Of a DNA stretch of 64,000 nucleotides, positions 7,791-17,190 are shown piece after piece. The translations under genes were made by a program, and so were the position numbers. A model generated the notes under the pieces. That model did not search any database and was not told where the DNA came from. It saw nothing but the letters and a program-made list of their open reading frames with translations. Location of the stretch: contig JAGNLM010000001.1 of NCBI GenBank assembly GCA_017999615.1, positions 62,001-126,000 of the forward strand, written 5' to 3'. The stretch comes from Gammaproteobacteria bacterium (GTDB taxonomy: Bacteria > Pseudomonadota > Gammaproteobacteria > JAABTG01). Numbering within the stretch: the first letter of the stretch is position 1; each line of letters starts with the position of its first letter.

Positions 7791-9016
7791 AAGTCCTCCA
7801 CGTCTTCGACCACTCGCTGCCGATCCAGGACGGCTACTCCTACCGCAGCCGCGCGATCCTGGTGAACCAGCGGGCGCTCGGTTGGGAGACGGTGCAGGTC
7901 ACCGGCTCCAAGCACGAGGCGATCGCGGAGTGGGAGGATGTGGCCGGCTTGCGCTTCTACCGCACGGCCCCCGTCAGCGGCGTGGCGGCTCGGTTCCCGC
8001 TCCTGGGTCAGCTCCAAGTGGTCACGCGCCTGCGCCGCCGGGTGCGCGATCTCGTCCACCAGGAGCGGCCGGACCTGATCCACGCCCATTCGCCGTCGCT
8101 CGACGGGCTAGCGGCTTTGTCGGTCGCTCGGCGTGCCCACATTCCCTTGGCATACGAGGTGCGGGCGTTCTGGGAGGACGCCGCAGTGGACCATGGCACG
8201 GCGCGGGAGGGTGGGTTGCGCTACCGGCTAACGGCGGCCTCGGAGAGCTACGTCCTGCACCGGGCGGATGCGGTCACGACCATCGCGGACGGGTTGCGCC
8301 GAGAGATCGTGAAACGCGGTGTGCCAGCAGGGCGGGTGACGGTGGTCGGCAACGGCGTCGAGACCGAGGTGCCGACACCGGACCCCGCCGCGGTGGAGCG
8401 CCTGCGGCAGGAGCTGGGGCTCGGCGGCAAGTTTGTAGTCGGCTTCATCGGCTCCTTCTATGCGTGGGAGGGGTTGGACGTCCTGCTGCGCGCGTACCCG
8501 CTGCTTGCGCACGAGGTGCCGGAAGCCGAAATCCTGCTCGTCGGTGGTGGCCAGGAGGACTCTGCGCTGCGCGCTCTGGCACGCGATCTCGGCATCGAGA
8601 GCCACGTGCGGTTCACGGGCCGGGTGCCCCACGATGCGGTAGACCAGTACTACGCCCTGATGGACTTGGCATGTTTTCCCCGCAAGGCGATCCGCCTGAC
8701 TGAGCTGGTTACACCACTCAAACCGCTCGAAGCGATGGCGCGCAGACGGCTCTGTCTCGCCTCCGACGTGGGAGGGCATCGTGAGCTGATCCGGCCCGGG
8801 GAAACTGGCTTCCTTCACCGCGCGGGCGACGATGGAGAGCTGGCTCGGATGGCCGCGAGCCTTGCAGCCCGACGCGACGCGCTGGGGCCGGTCGTCGAGG
8901 CTGCACGCCGGTTCGTCGAGTCCGAGCGCACCTGGAAGGCGAGCGTGGCGCGCTACGAGCCGATCTACGAAGCACTCGTGGGTGCGCGGGCCGCAGCCTA
9001 CCCGGCGCACGCGTGA
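7787..9016 (+). CDS. XrtA-associated glycosyltransferase, Daro_2409 type
   Basis: GT4-fold glycosyltransferase of 409 aa. The opening MKVLHVFDHSLPIQDGYSYR and the middle segment PLAYEVRAFWEDAAVDHGT are hallmarks of the exosortase-A-associated family TIGR04063. The nucleotide-sugar half contains VGNGVETE, GFIGSFYAWEGLDVLL and the acidic motif KPLEAMARRR. It is translationally coupled to the deacetylase through an ATGA overlap. It is the last gene of the plus-strand core block; the next gene converges on it from the minus strand. Confidence 0.93.
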   Translation: MKVLHVFDHSLPIQDGYSYRSRAILVNQRALGWETVQVTGSKHEAIAEWEDVAGLRFYRTAPVSGVAARFPLLGQLQVVTRLRRRVRDLVHQERPDLIHAHSPSLDGLAALSVARRAHIPLAYEVRAFWEDAAVDHGTAREGGLRYRLTAASESYVLHRADAVTTIADGLRREIVKRGVPAGRVTVVGNGVETEVPTPDPAAVERLRQELGLGGKFVVGFIGSFYAWEGLDVLLRAYPLLAHEVPEAEILLVGGGQEDSALRALARDLGIESHVRFTGRVPHDAVDQYYALMDLACFPRKAIRLTELVTPLKPLEAMARRRLCLASDVGGHRELIRPGETGFLHRAGDDGELARMAASLAARRDALGPVVEAARRFVESERTWKASVARYEPIYEALVGARAAAYPAHA

Positions 9017-9103
9017 GGGCTCAGCCCCGGATGCGGGTCGGGGGGTAGGCCCAGCGGTGGGGCACCCCGGGGCGGCTAGGACGTGCGTTGGACGCCGTGC
9101 CGC

Positions 9104-10984
9104 TCAGGCAGGACCCAGGTAGGTCCGGTGCCAGATCTGGAAGGCAATCAGGGCCAACAGCGCGTCGGTGTGGTCTTCCCGCATCCGGAAGTGCGCATCC
9201 AGCATCCGCTGGACAGTCGGGTAGTGGAACAGGCCCTGTTCGCGCAGCCGCGACTCGCTCAGGAGATCGAACGTGAGCTCCTTCAGCTCATTGCGGATCC
9301 AGGTCCCGATCGGGGCGCCGAATCCCCGCTTCTTCTGCTCAAAAACGTACGGCGGGAAGCGGTTCCGGAACACCTCCTTCTGCAGGTATCGAAGGCGCAA
9401 GCCCTTGAGCTTCAGTGCGGCCGGTAGCCGCGCGGCGAACTCCACCACCCGGTGGTCGAGGTACGGCACCCGGCCCTCGAGGGACACCGCCATGGCCATC
9501 TTGTCCGTCAGCATCAGGAGCTGCTCGGGAAGCGACGTCTTGACGTCGAAGTACATGAGCCGGTCCAGCGGCTCCGGCGAGTCGCACTCGTCGAAGTAGC
9601 GCTGGTGGAAGTCCTCCAGGGCCGAATCCCTGCCCAGGAGGTCCCGCCGCACCTCGTCCGAGACGACGGAGGTGTAGGCGGCGTATTGCCGGTCGAGGGG
9701 CAGGTCGGCGGTCGTGACATACGCCCGGGCGAGCCGGACGTAATTGAACAGTGCACTGTTACGGTCGGCGGGCAGAGCTTGGAGCAGCCGCCCGAGGACC
9801 TGCTGGCGGATCCATGCAGGGATGCCGTGTGCGTACCGGCCCAGCTGGACGTTGAGGTAGCGGCGGTAGCCCCCGAAGAGCTCGTCGCCCCCGACCCCGG
9901 ACAGGATCACCTTCACGGTCTCCCGCGCGAGGCGGGACACCAGGTAGGTGACCAGGAAAGACGAATCTGCGACCGGTTCATCCAGCATCGCGATGAGCCG
10001 GGGAAACAGGTCCGCCACGTCTGGCTCCACCAGGATCTCGTGGTGGCTCGTCCCATAGTCCTCGGCAAAGCGATGGGCCGCGGCCATCTCGTTGTACGCC
10101 GCGTAGCCCTTGCCGAAGCCGATGGTGTAGGTGTTGATTCGGTCGACACCGAGGTCCTTCATCAGGTGGACGATGCCGCTCGAGTCGATGCCGCTGCTGA
10201 GGAAAGCTCCGAGAGGAACGTCCGAGACCAGTTGATAGCGCACCGCGTCCTTCAGCAACTCGAACAGCTCCTCCCGGAGCTCGGGCTCGGTTGCCGTGGC
10301 CTTCGGCAGGTAAGACAGGCGCCAGTAGGGCTCGATGTGAACCTTCGTCCCCTCGACTCGCATCCGATGCCCAGGAGGGAGCTTGGAGATGCTGCGAAAG
10401 AGGGTGTAGGGGGCCGGTGTGAAGCCGTACTTCAGGTAGATGCCCAGCGAGTCGGGCTCGAGCCCGGCGCGGACCGAGGGGAGGGCGAGGATCGCCTTGA
10501 TCTCGGACGCAAAGACGAGCTTCTCCTCGTCGCGGTAGTAATAGAGGGGCTTGATCCCGATTCGGTCGCGGGCGATGACGAGCCGCCTGGCTGGCTCGTC
10601 CCAGATCGCGAGTCCGAACATCCCGTTCGCCTGCTCGAGGAAGTCGAGCCCGTACTCGTCGTAGAGGTGGAGAACGACCTCCGTGTCGGTCCGGGTCGAA
10701 AATCGGTGTCCCCGGCGTTCAAGCTCCGGGCGGTGGTCGAGGAAGTTGTAGACTTCGCCATTGAAGACGATGACCTTGCTGCCGTCCGGGGTAAAGATGG
10801 GTTGGTGGCCCCCGGCAAGGTCGATGATGCTCAGGCGCCGCATGCCGAGGCCGACATTGCGGCGCAGGAAGAAGCCCTCGTCGTCGGGCCCGCGATGTAC
10901 GATGCGGTCCGCCATGGCCTTGACCTCCTCGGCCTGGACCGTCCGCGAGGGGTCGAAATAGTAGATGCCGACGATTCCGCACAC
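9104..10984 (-). CDS. Second asparagine-synthase-like amidotransferase
   Basis: A 626-aa glutamine-hydrolysing amidotransferase with GTG start at 10984. It has MCGIVGIYYFD with the catalytic Cys2, IVHRGPDDEGF, and synthetase motifs LSSGIDSSGIVHL and ILSGVGGDELFGGYRRY. It is clearly distinct in sequence from the XrtA amidotransferase at 4846 and closer to ordinary AsnB-like proteins of exopolysaccharide loci. It may amidate an uronic acid in the repeat unit or act as housekeeping asparagine synthetase; the location favours the first. It lies 18 bp downstream of the GT2 gene in the same orientation, so the two are likely co-transcribed from the 12.2-12.4 kb intergenic region. Confidence 0.9.
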   Translation of the reverse strand: MCGIVGIYYFDPSRTVQAEEVKAMADRIVHRGPDDEGFFLRRNVGLGMRRLSIIDLAGGHQPIFTPDGSKVIVFNGEVYNFLDHRPELERRGHRFSTRTDTEVVLHLYDEYGLDFLEQANGMFGLAIWDEPARRLVIARDRIGIKPLYYYRDEEKLVFASEIKAILALPSVRAGLEPDSLGIYLKYGFTPAPYTLFRSISKLPPGHRMRVEGTKVHIEPYWRLSYLPKATATEPELREELFELLKDAVRYQLVSDVPLGAFLSSGIDSSGIVHLMKDLGVDRINTYTIGFGKGYAAYNEMAAAHRFAEDYGTSHHEILVEPDVADLFPRLIAMLDEPVADSSFLVTYLVSRLARETVKVILSGVGGDELFGGYRRYLNVQLGRYAHGIPAWIRQQVLGRLLQALPADRNSALFNYVRLARAYVTTADLPLDRQYAAYTSVVSDEVRRDLLGRDSALEDFHQRYFDECDSPEPLDRLMYFDVKTSLPEQLLMLTDKMAMAVSLEGRVPYLDHRVVEFAARLPAALKLKGLRLRYLQKEVFRNRFPPYVFEQKKRGFGAPIGTWIRNELKELTFDLLSESRLREQGLFHYPTVQRMLDAHFRMREDHTDALLALIAFQIWHRTYLGPA

Positions 10985-11002
10985 GTGAGAATCCCTCCGG
11001 AG

Positions 11003-12181
11003 TCAACCGCTGCGCACGTGGGTCCACACCGCGTGGTGCACGCCGCGGGCCTCGTCCCAGATCCCGAGGAGTGCCGCCAGGTTGACGAGGAAGTAGTAGT
11101 AGGGCAGATAGACGAGCCTTGGCATCCGAATGCCTCGGCGATCCAGGGCGTGGCCCAGCAGGGCGAGGGCAAGGACTACCACCAAACCAGTGAGGGTGAG
11201 CAGGTAGAGGGGCTTAGGGGCCGACAGCACCAGGGCGAGGTTCGCGGTCAGCGCCACGGCAAAGATGGGCAGGCTGAACCAGCGGATCACCTTGTGGGAG
11301 ACCAGCAGGAACAGGAACCGGGTGTGCCGCTTGGGGCTCAGCAAGTGGCCGTAGCGGCGCACCGCGCGCCAGCTGCGATTGACGATCCGGCGCTTGCGCC
11401 GAAACTCCTTGGCGAAACCCTCCGCCGCGTCCTCCGTGCAGACGGCCTCGGGGTCGAAGAGGCCGCGGTAACCCTCGGCTACGATCTGCAGGGGGTTCAC
11501 GAAGTCGTTGATGTCGTCGGGCTTGAGCGGCCAGAAGAGCCGGCGGCGGATGGCGTAGATCGCGCCGTCCCCCCCCACCACGGAATCGAAGCGGGACTCG
11601 AGCCTCTTCAGCATCAGTTCCAGGCGCCAGTAGAGGCCCTCGCTCGCCGTCGCCTCGCTGTTGCCGCCAGGATTGTAGAGCTGGGCACCGACGACGTAGC
11701 CGACCTCGGGGTCCGCGAAGTGCCGGACCAGCTTGCGGAGTGCGTCCGTCCGGTACATCGCGTTGGCGTCGGAGAACACGACGACCTCCCCGTGGGCATT
11801 GCCGATGGCGAGATTCAGGCCCGAGGTCTTGCCGAGACGCTCCTCCTGGCGCACGAGCCGGATCCGAGCGTCTCGGCCCTGCCACGCCTGCACGATGTCA
11901 TCGGTGCCATCGTCGCTCGCGTCAGAGACGACCAGCACCTCGAGGCGGTCGCGGGGGTAGTCGATGGCAAGGCTGTTCGCGATCTTGCGGTCGATAACGT
12001 CTGCCTCGTTGTAGGCGGACACCACGAGGGTGATGCTCGGAACGCCGTCCAATCGGGCGGCTTCCCCGGCGCGGCGGGCATTCAGCCGGGCCAGGAGCCC
12101 AAGCAGGGGCGGGTAGACCACGTACGGGTAGACCAACAGGAAGATGGCGGACCAGAACACCACTTCGAAGAGCAAGCCCAT
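11003..12181 (-). CDS. Membrane-bound family 2 glycosyltransferase
   Basis: A 392-aa processive-type GT2. An N-terminal helix (MGLLFEVVFWSAIFLLVYPY) precedes the GT-A domain with VVSAYNEADVIDRKI, VVSDASDDGTDD, the metal-binding VVFSDANAMY and the C-terminal RKRRIVNRSWRAV. Three to four further helices follow. It probably extends the glycan on undecaprenyl-phosphate at the inner face of the membrane. ATG 12181 is preferred over the longer frame because it begins right at the first membrane helix. It is upstream of, and in line with, the amidotransferase at 9104. Confidence 0.9.
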   Translation of the reverse strand: MGLLFEVVFWSAIFLLVYPYVVYPPLLGLLARLNARRAGEAARLDGVPSITLVVSAYNEADVIDRKIANSLAIDYPRDRLEVLVVSDASDDGTDDIVQAWQGRDARIRLVRQEERLGKTSGLNLAIGNAHGEVVVFSDANAMYRTDALRKLVRHFADPEVGYVVGAQLYNPGGNSEATASEGLYWRLELMLKRLESRFDSVVGGDGAIYAIRRRLFWPLKPDDINDFVNPLQIVAEGYRGLFDPEAVCTEDAAEGFAKEFRRKRRIVNRSWRAVRRYGHLLSPKRHTRFLFLLVSHKVIRWFSLPIFAVALTANLALVLSAPKPLYLLTLTGLVVVLALALLGHALDRRGIRMPRLVYLPYYYFLVNLAALLGIWDEARGVHHAVWTHVRSG

Positions 12182-12387
12182 AGGTTTTCTCCAATTGCAG
12201 CCGGCAGGCTCGGGGCGTCGCCTGGCCGCGCCGCGCCAGTGAATGCACTGGCGTCTACCAGCGCCCTGACGAGGCCACGACACCCCGCAAGCCGCTTAAT
12301 GGCCCGGCAGAGTATAGCCGGGAGCTGTCCCCGCGTGCGCCTCGGCAGGCGTCCCCGGCCATCGATTCCCATGGGGATCCTCGACCC
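12182..12387. other. Divergent intergenic region
   Basis: These 206 bases separate the minus-strand GT2/amidotransferase pair from the plus-strand assembly genes and must hold promoters for both directions. I see no clear sigma-70 or sigma-54 consensus. Several short GC-rich dyads are present (for example GCCAGTGAATGCACTGGC near 12236). Confidence 0.4.
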
Positions 12388-13596
12388 TTGAGCGAGCGAC
12401 GTGGACCCTCGGTGCTGGTCTTCACGCAGACCTTTCCGAACGAGAAGCAGCCTCAACTCGGCCTCTTCGTCAGGGAGCGGATGTTCCGAGTGGCGGAACG
12501 AATCCCCGTCTGCTTCGTTGCCCCTGTCCCTTGGTTTCCCCTCCAAGGCTTCATCAGGCGCTCTCGCCCCTACTTCCGGCCAACGCCGAAACGGGTGGAG
12601 CAACAGGGCAGGCATGCAGTGCACCACCCCCGTTTCCTGAGTGTGCCGGGTATCCTCAAGCGGGCCGACGGATTCCTCCTCGCAGCATCCACCCTGCCCC
12701 GGGTCCGCCGACTGGTGAAGCGCCACGACGTTACCGTCATTGACGCCCACTTTGGCTATCCCGACGGCTATGGTGCGAGCCTGCTCGGGAAATGGCTCAA
12801 TCTCCCGGTAACCATCACCATTCGCGGCAACGAAGAAGTGCAGGCCCGGAACCCGTCTCTACGCCCCCTGCTGGCAAGGGCGCTCCGGCACGCACAGCGG
12901 GTGTTCGCGGTCTCCGAATCCCTGCGTACCCTGGCCGTCGAACTCGGCGTCGACCAAGGGAGGGCCGTCACCGTCAGCAACGGCGTTGCCCTCGAGACTT
13001 TTCAACCAGTTGATCGGGTCGAAGCACGCCAAGCACTGGGACTACAACTACAGTCTCCGGTGCTGGTGTCGGTTGGGGGTCTCGTAGAAGGTAAGGGTTT
13101 CCACCGGGTCATCGAACTCCTGCCCCGCCTGCGGGACACGATGCCGAACCTCGTCTACCTCATCGCAGGAGGCGCAACACCCGTCGGAGACTGGCGGCCC
13201 CGCCTGGAGCGCCAGGCGAGGGACCTCGGTCTCGACGGCGTGGTACGCTTCCTCGGGGCCGTCCCGCCACCGAGGCTCAAGTGGGTGCTATCGGCAGCCG
13301 ATGTCTTCGTGCTCGCCACCGCGCGCGAAGGCTGGGCGAATGTCCTGCTCGAGGCCATGGCATGCGGACTTCCCGTGGTGACCACGCGGGTTGGCGGCAA
13401 TCCTGAAGTAGTGAGCTCGAAGAACGTGGGTACTCTTGTGCCCCTCGGAGACCAGGCTGCACTCGAGAATGCCCTGCGGGACGCACTATCCCGACCCTGG
13501 GATCGCGCCGCCATACTCGCCTACGCCCGACAGAATGGCTGGCCCCCAAGAATCGATCGCCTTGTAGAGGAGTTCTGGAGCCTTTCGCCAGCCTGA
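12388..13596 (+). CDS. Family 4 glycosyltransferase
   Basis: GT-B fold glycosyltransferase of about 402 aa. The N-terminal acceptor domain begins VLVFTQTFPNEKQPQLGLFV. The donor domain shows VSNGVALETFQP, VGGLVEGKGFHRVIELL, FVLATAREGWANVLLEAM and GLPVVTTRVGGNPE, the standard GT4 E-x7-E arrangement. The sugar is unknown. The start is uncertain: the frame begins at TTG 12388, and GTG 12412 is also possible. It is the first gene of the plus-strand variable block. Confidence 0.88.
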   Translation: MSERRGPSVLVFTQTFPNEKQPQLGLFVRERMFRVAERIPVCFVAPVPWFPLQGFIRRSRPYFRPTPKRVEQQGRHAVHHPRFLSVPGILKRADGFLLAASTLPRVRRLVKRHDVTVIDAHFGYPDGYGASLLGKWLNLPVTITIRGNEEVQARNPSLRPLLARALRHAQRVFAVSESLRTLAVELGVDQGRAVTVSNGVALETFQPVDRVEARQALGLQLQSPVLVSVGGLVEGKGFHRVIELLPRLRDTMPNLVYLIAGGATPVGDWRPRLERQARDLGLDGVVRFLGAVPPPRLKWVLSAADVFVLATAREGWANVLLEAMACGLPVVTTRVGGNPEVVSSKNVGTLVPLGDQAALENALRDALSRPWDRAAILAYARQNGWPPRIDRLVEEFWSLSPA

Positions 13597-13741
13597 CAGG
13601 AGCCGATGCTGTAAGCGCAACAACGGAGAGTCGGCCCGACAACCGTAAGCGCCTGTCGGAGACTGGAAACATCTACCGACGGCGCAAGACCTCTCCTGCC
13701 GAAAATGGGCGTTAACGACGATACGGGATGCGGAGGAGACC

Positions 13742-14569
13742 ATGATTCGAGCGACCTGGGGTGCGAGTACGGAGCGCGGGCCCTTGCCAGCGGCATCACG
13801 AATGAACGGTTATGAACAGAGAACGCCCTTGCGCGGGATGATCGTGAAGTTCTTCGTTGCCCTGGGATTGCTCATGTCCGTTCCGGACAGTGTCTTCCCA
13901 TACGACTTCACACTCTCAGAGACAGAATTTACAGCGTGGCCGAGATGGTGTCAGGAACTCTACGTGACGACGGACGTGGGCCGTAGAAGTCCATTCGCTA
14001 CGAGAATATCCCATGAGGCCATGACTCGGGCCCGGACAAATCCGCAGATTAACGGATTCTGGCATTACTGCGCAGGAATAACGTGGCTGGCACGTGCTCG
14101 TGCAGAGCCGCACCAGGACCGGGCCGCGTATATGTACAGTAAAGCAATCGACGAAACTACTTTTTGCTACGCCCCCACGCCATCGAACCATCCCCTGCGC
14201 GGAGAGATGGGGACTACGCTGGGCCTTGCATACCGTGGCCTGAAAGACTACGAAAGAGCCAAGGAGTTTCTAGAGCGAGCCATCAAGGAAGAACCCACGC
14301 ATGAGGCGTCCTACACGGCGATGTACCTGGTTCTGCGCGAACTCGGGCGCAACGACGAGGCACGGGACGCATTGCTCCGCGGAAACGAAACTACGAAAGG
14401 CAAGTCGGCGGAGTTGAACTATTTTCTGGGGCTTGCTTACATCGATGCCGGAGACCTTCCTTCTGCCCGCAAATACGCAAACCAGGCCTACAAGCTGGGA
14501 TATCCCCTGCCGGGTCTGAGGAACAAACTCGCCCGGCTGGAAGCAACCCGAAAGAACGAAAAGGACTGA
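13742..14569 (+). CDS. Exported TPR-repeat protein of the polysaccharide locus
   Basis: A 275-aa protein with two or three TPR-like helical repeats near the C-terminus (LGLAYRGLKDYERAKEFLER, ELNYFLGLAYIDAGDLPSARKYANQ). A hydrophobic segment (MIVKFFVALGLLMSV) starts at residue 33 and could serve as a signal anchor. ATG 13742 has an excellent ribosome-binding site (GGAGG five bases upstream), so the longer N-terminus is preferred, although ATG 13838 would give a cleaner signal peptide. No enzymatic motif is visible. Its position before the polymerase suggests a scaffold in polymerisation or export. The base composition is noticeably less GC-rich than in the XrtA core. Confidence 0.75.
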   Translation: MIRATWGASTERGPLPAASRMNGYEQRTPLRGMIVKFFVALGLLMSVPDSVFPYDFTLSETEFTAWPRWCQELYVTTDVGRRSPFATRISHEAMTRARTNPQINGFWHYCAGITWLARARAEPHQDRAAYMYSKAIDETTFCYAPTPSNHPLRGEMGTTLGLAYRGLKDYERAKEFLERAIKEEPTHEASYTAMYLVLRELGRNDEARDALLRGNETTKGKSAELNYFLGLAYIDAGDLPSARKYANQAYKLGYPLPGLRNKLARLEATRKNEKD

Positions 14570-14659
14570 GGCCCTCTGTCGGGCTCTGAGCGTGCCTATC
14601 CCTGACGGCCAGCCACCTTCCCCTCGCTGGCGTTCGCGCGGCGTTGGAGTGCGGATCCC

Positions 14660-16018
14660 TTGACCCTGACGAGCGTTGCCTTTCTCATCGCGTTTCTGGG
14701 CGGCTGCATCCTGTCCCTGGTGCGTCAGCCCATCTACGGGCTTGTCACATACATAGGAGTCTTTTACCTCCACCCGCCCTCTGCGTGGTGGGGCGCAGTC
14801 TTTGGGGGAGTGAGGTGGTCGCTCATCGCCGCTGCAATCACCCTCGCAAGCGTGTGGATTCATGGCAGAAGACTTCCAGCCGTGAACGGCTTCTGGAAAC
14901 AGGGGATACCCTGGCTGTATGTGTTGCTGGTCGTCTGGCTGGGAATCCAATTTGCCTGGGCGTTGATCCCGGAGAAGCAGTGGGTACTTCTGATCTTGTA
15001 TGTGAAATACTTGGTTCTCCTCTATGTCATGTATCGCATACTCCGGACCGAGTACAGCCTGCGGGTGTTCCTATGGAGCCATGTGGCGGGATGCTTCTAT
15101 ATGGGGTGGACAGCCTTCACGGCGTACACGGGGGGTCGGTTTGAAGGCTTCAGGGGCCCCGACATCTCGGAAGCAAACGCCGGGGCCCTCACGTTGGCAA
15201 CAGGCTTCTTCGCGATCGGTGTCCTATTCCTGGCCAGCAAGTGGCGATCGCGTGTGGGATTGGCCGGCGTGGCCCCGTTCCTTCTCGACGGATTGGTGCG
15301 GACGGCCAGCCGGGGAGGGTTTCTAGCCCTCACCTTGGGGAGCGCCGCCTTCGCACTCTTCGCGCCTGCCCGCCATCGGAAGATGATCTACGGTCTCGGG
15401 GCACTTGCCGTGGTCGTTTTTCTTATGCTGGCGAACCCGCAGTTCTGGGGGCGGATAGGCACCATAAAATACCTCGGCGCCGAGGTGGAAGAGACAGACA
15501 CAGGGTCGGGCCGGCTGCGAATCATCCTGGCCCAAGCGGGCATGTTTCGAGACAACCCTCTGGGACACGGACACCGGGCGACGCCGTATCTCCTCCCGAG
15601 CTACCTTCCTGACCTTTACTGGCGGCCCACGGAAGGCCTGGCCGAGTCTGGGGCGTCCTCGCACAACACCTTTATGAGCCTCGTTTCGGAGCAGGGTGTG
15701 CCAGGCGCAGTTTTCTATGCCGCACTCGTGACGTGGACCGCAAAGAGGATTGTTCGGCTCCGGAGGGCATTGAAAGGATCGGACTCCTTCGGAGAGATTC
15801 TTCTCGCAGGTGTTGCTGCCGTCATTGTGGCGGTCTTCACAGGAGACATGTTCGTAGACTACCTGAAACTTGAAGTGCGAGTTTGGTTCATTGCGATCCT
15901 GATGATCGCAAGCGACCTCTGGCTACAGACAGATAACGAGGGCCGAGAAAGCGCCGAAGGGGGATGGGAAAGCACGGCGCACTTACCTGAGCCACGGAGT
16001 GGCGAGAGGGCGATCTAG
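14660..16018 (+). CDS. O-antigen-ligase-like polymerase (Wzy type)
   Basis: A 452-aa integral membrane protein with about ten to twelve hydrophobic segments. It has a large periplasmic loop in the C-terminal third (TGSGRLRIILAQAGMFRDN to SGASSHNTFMSLVSEQG), the hallmark of the O-antigen ligase/Wzy superfamily. It would polymerise lipid-linked repeat units at the periplasmic face. TTG 14660 is the first start in frame that keeps the first helix intact. It abuts the next gene without a gap, so the two are probably coupled. Confidence 0.82.
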   Translation: MTLTSVAFLIAFLGGCILSLVRQPIYGLVTYIGVFYLHPPSAWWGAVFGGVRWSLIAAAITLASVWIHGRRLPAVNGFWKQGIPWLYVLLVVWLGIQFAWALIPEKQWVLLILYVKYLVLLYVMYRILRTEYSLRVFLWSHVAGCFYMGWTAFTAYTGGRFEGFRGPDISEANAGALTLATGFFAIGVLFLASKWRSRVGLAGVAPFLLDGLVRTASRGGFLALTLGSAAFALFAPARHRKMIYGLGALAVVVFLMLANPQFWGRIGTIKYLGAEVEETDTGSGRLRIILAQAGMFRDNPLGHGHRATPYLLPSYLPDLYWRPTEGLAESGASSHNTFMSLVSEQGVPGAVFYAALVTWTAKRIVRLRRALKGSDSFGEILLAGVAAVIVAVFTGDMFVDYLKLEVRVWFIAILMIASDLWLQTDNEGRESAEGGWESTAHLPEPRSGERAI

Positions 16019-17101
16019 GTGGGGATGCGTAGGGGGTCCGGCGTATTGGGCCGGCAGGCTGGCGGAGAGCGCAGGTTGGACCCGAGCCGTCGGAGCCGTG
16101 TTGCCGCGATACTGGTGCTTTTGCTCGCGTGGGCCGGATCGCTCTCGTGGCTGGTTTCGTTTTCAGCCGACCCGCAGAAGCTTCTTCAGGTCCGGAATGC
16201 ACTCCTCGCGAGGGTGGCGCCGAAGTCGGAGTTTCTCTGGACCCCAGAGAATGCGCCCAGAAGCTTCCAACAGGAGGCTGGGCCAGGCCCTGCGGCGTTC
16301 AGCGAGGTAGTGAATGAGCTGTTGGGTAATGGTGGCGCCCATCTGAATGAGTGGGACAAGGCGCTTAGGCTCGCCAGGCACCTCAGCGATGGAACGAAGG
16401 TCAAGGGAGGTGCCATTCAGACGGACACGGTGAGCGCTTACCTAGCGATTCGCCGGACGGGCGGCGGATACTGCTCTGACTACTCGCAGGTGCTGAATGG
16501 CCTCGCGTACGCGGCAGGGATCGCCGTGCGTGAGTGGGGTATGTCCTTCGGAGACTTCAGCGGGGACGGTCATGCATTCAACGAAATCTACGACACCGCG
16601 CGCGGGAAATGGATGTTTCTGGATTCGTTCTTTTCCTTTTACGTGTTAGACGCAAATACCGGGATCCCGCTTTCAGTCCTGGAGCTCGTAGAGACGCTTC
16701 GAGGTGGCTCAGGAAGGGAGCGCGTAAGGGTCGAGGTCATCGACGAGGAGGCATTCTCGTTTCCGGACCGGGATACGGCGCTGAACTACTACCGGAGAGG
16801 CGCAGACCGGCTGTTTTTGGGTCTGGCGAATAATGTGCTCGAGTACGACAGACATCCCGTGGTGAGGTGGGCGGCGCAGTTCGGGCGGTCGGCTGAGCAG
16901 GTTGCCGCAATGCTGTGTGGAATGGCGCCGCGACTCCTTATTATGAAGACTGAAACCAATGGTGACGCCATTTGGGCCCTGAGACTCACGGCGGCCGGAT
17001 TCTTCCTTTCGTTCCTGGTGTTTTTGTCTACGACGGCTGGTCTTGGGTTGGTGGGTGTGCGAGCGCTGCGCAGACAGGGCGTTCGAAGGGGAGCCGTCTA
17101 G
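16019..17101 (+). CDS. Membrane-anchored transglutaminase-like protein
   Basis: A 360-aa protein with an N-terminal membrane helix (about 27-50) and a C-terminal one (about 320-345). In between is a transglutaminase/cysteine-protease-like domain: the nucleophile in GGGYCSDYSQVLNGLAYAAG, His in SGDGHAFNEIY and Asp in MFLDSFFSFYVLD, all in the expected order and spacing. Such proteins recur in exopolysaccharide loci, but their substrate is not known. GTG 16019 follows the polymerase stop directly; ATG 16025 is equally possible. Two flanking helices place the domain in the periplasm. Confidence 0.8.
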   Translation: MGMRRGSGVLGRQAGGERRLDPSRRSRVAAILVLLLAWAGSLSWLVSFSADPQKLLQVRNALLARVAPKSEFLWTPENAPRSFQQEAGPGPAAFSEVVNELLGNGGAHLNEWDKALRLARHLSDGTKVKGGAIQTDTVSAYLAIRRTGGGYCSDYSQVLNGLAYAAGIAVREWGMSFGDFSGDGHAFNEIYDTARGKWMFLDSFFSFYVLDANTGIPLSVLELVETLRGGSGRERVRVEVIDEEAFSFPDRDTALNYYRRGADRLFLGLANNVLEYDRHPVVRWAAQFGRSAEQVAAMLCGMAPRLLIMKTETNGDAIWALRLTAAGFFLSFLVFLSTTAGLGLVGVRALRRQGVRRGAV

Positions 17102-17190
17102 CCGAGGGGGGGTGCGAGGATGGTAGACGGGTGTAATTAGGTGCGGGCGTGGATATCCATGGGAATGAACGTCCTGGAGATTCTGGTCGC

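Noticed and set aside
9452-12391. A 979-codon plus-strand frame opposite the amidotransferase and GT2 genes
   Set aside because: The minus-strand genes have complete catalytic motifs; the plus-strand frame has none and is a reverse-complement shadow.
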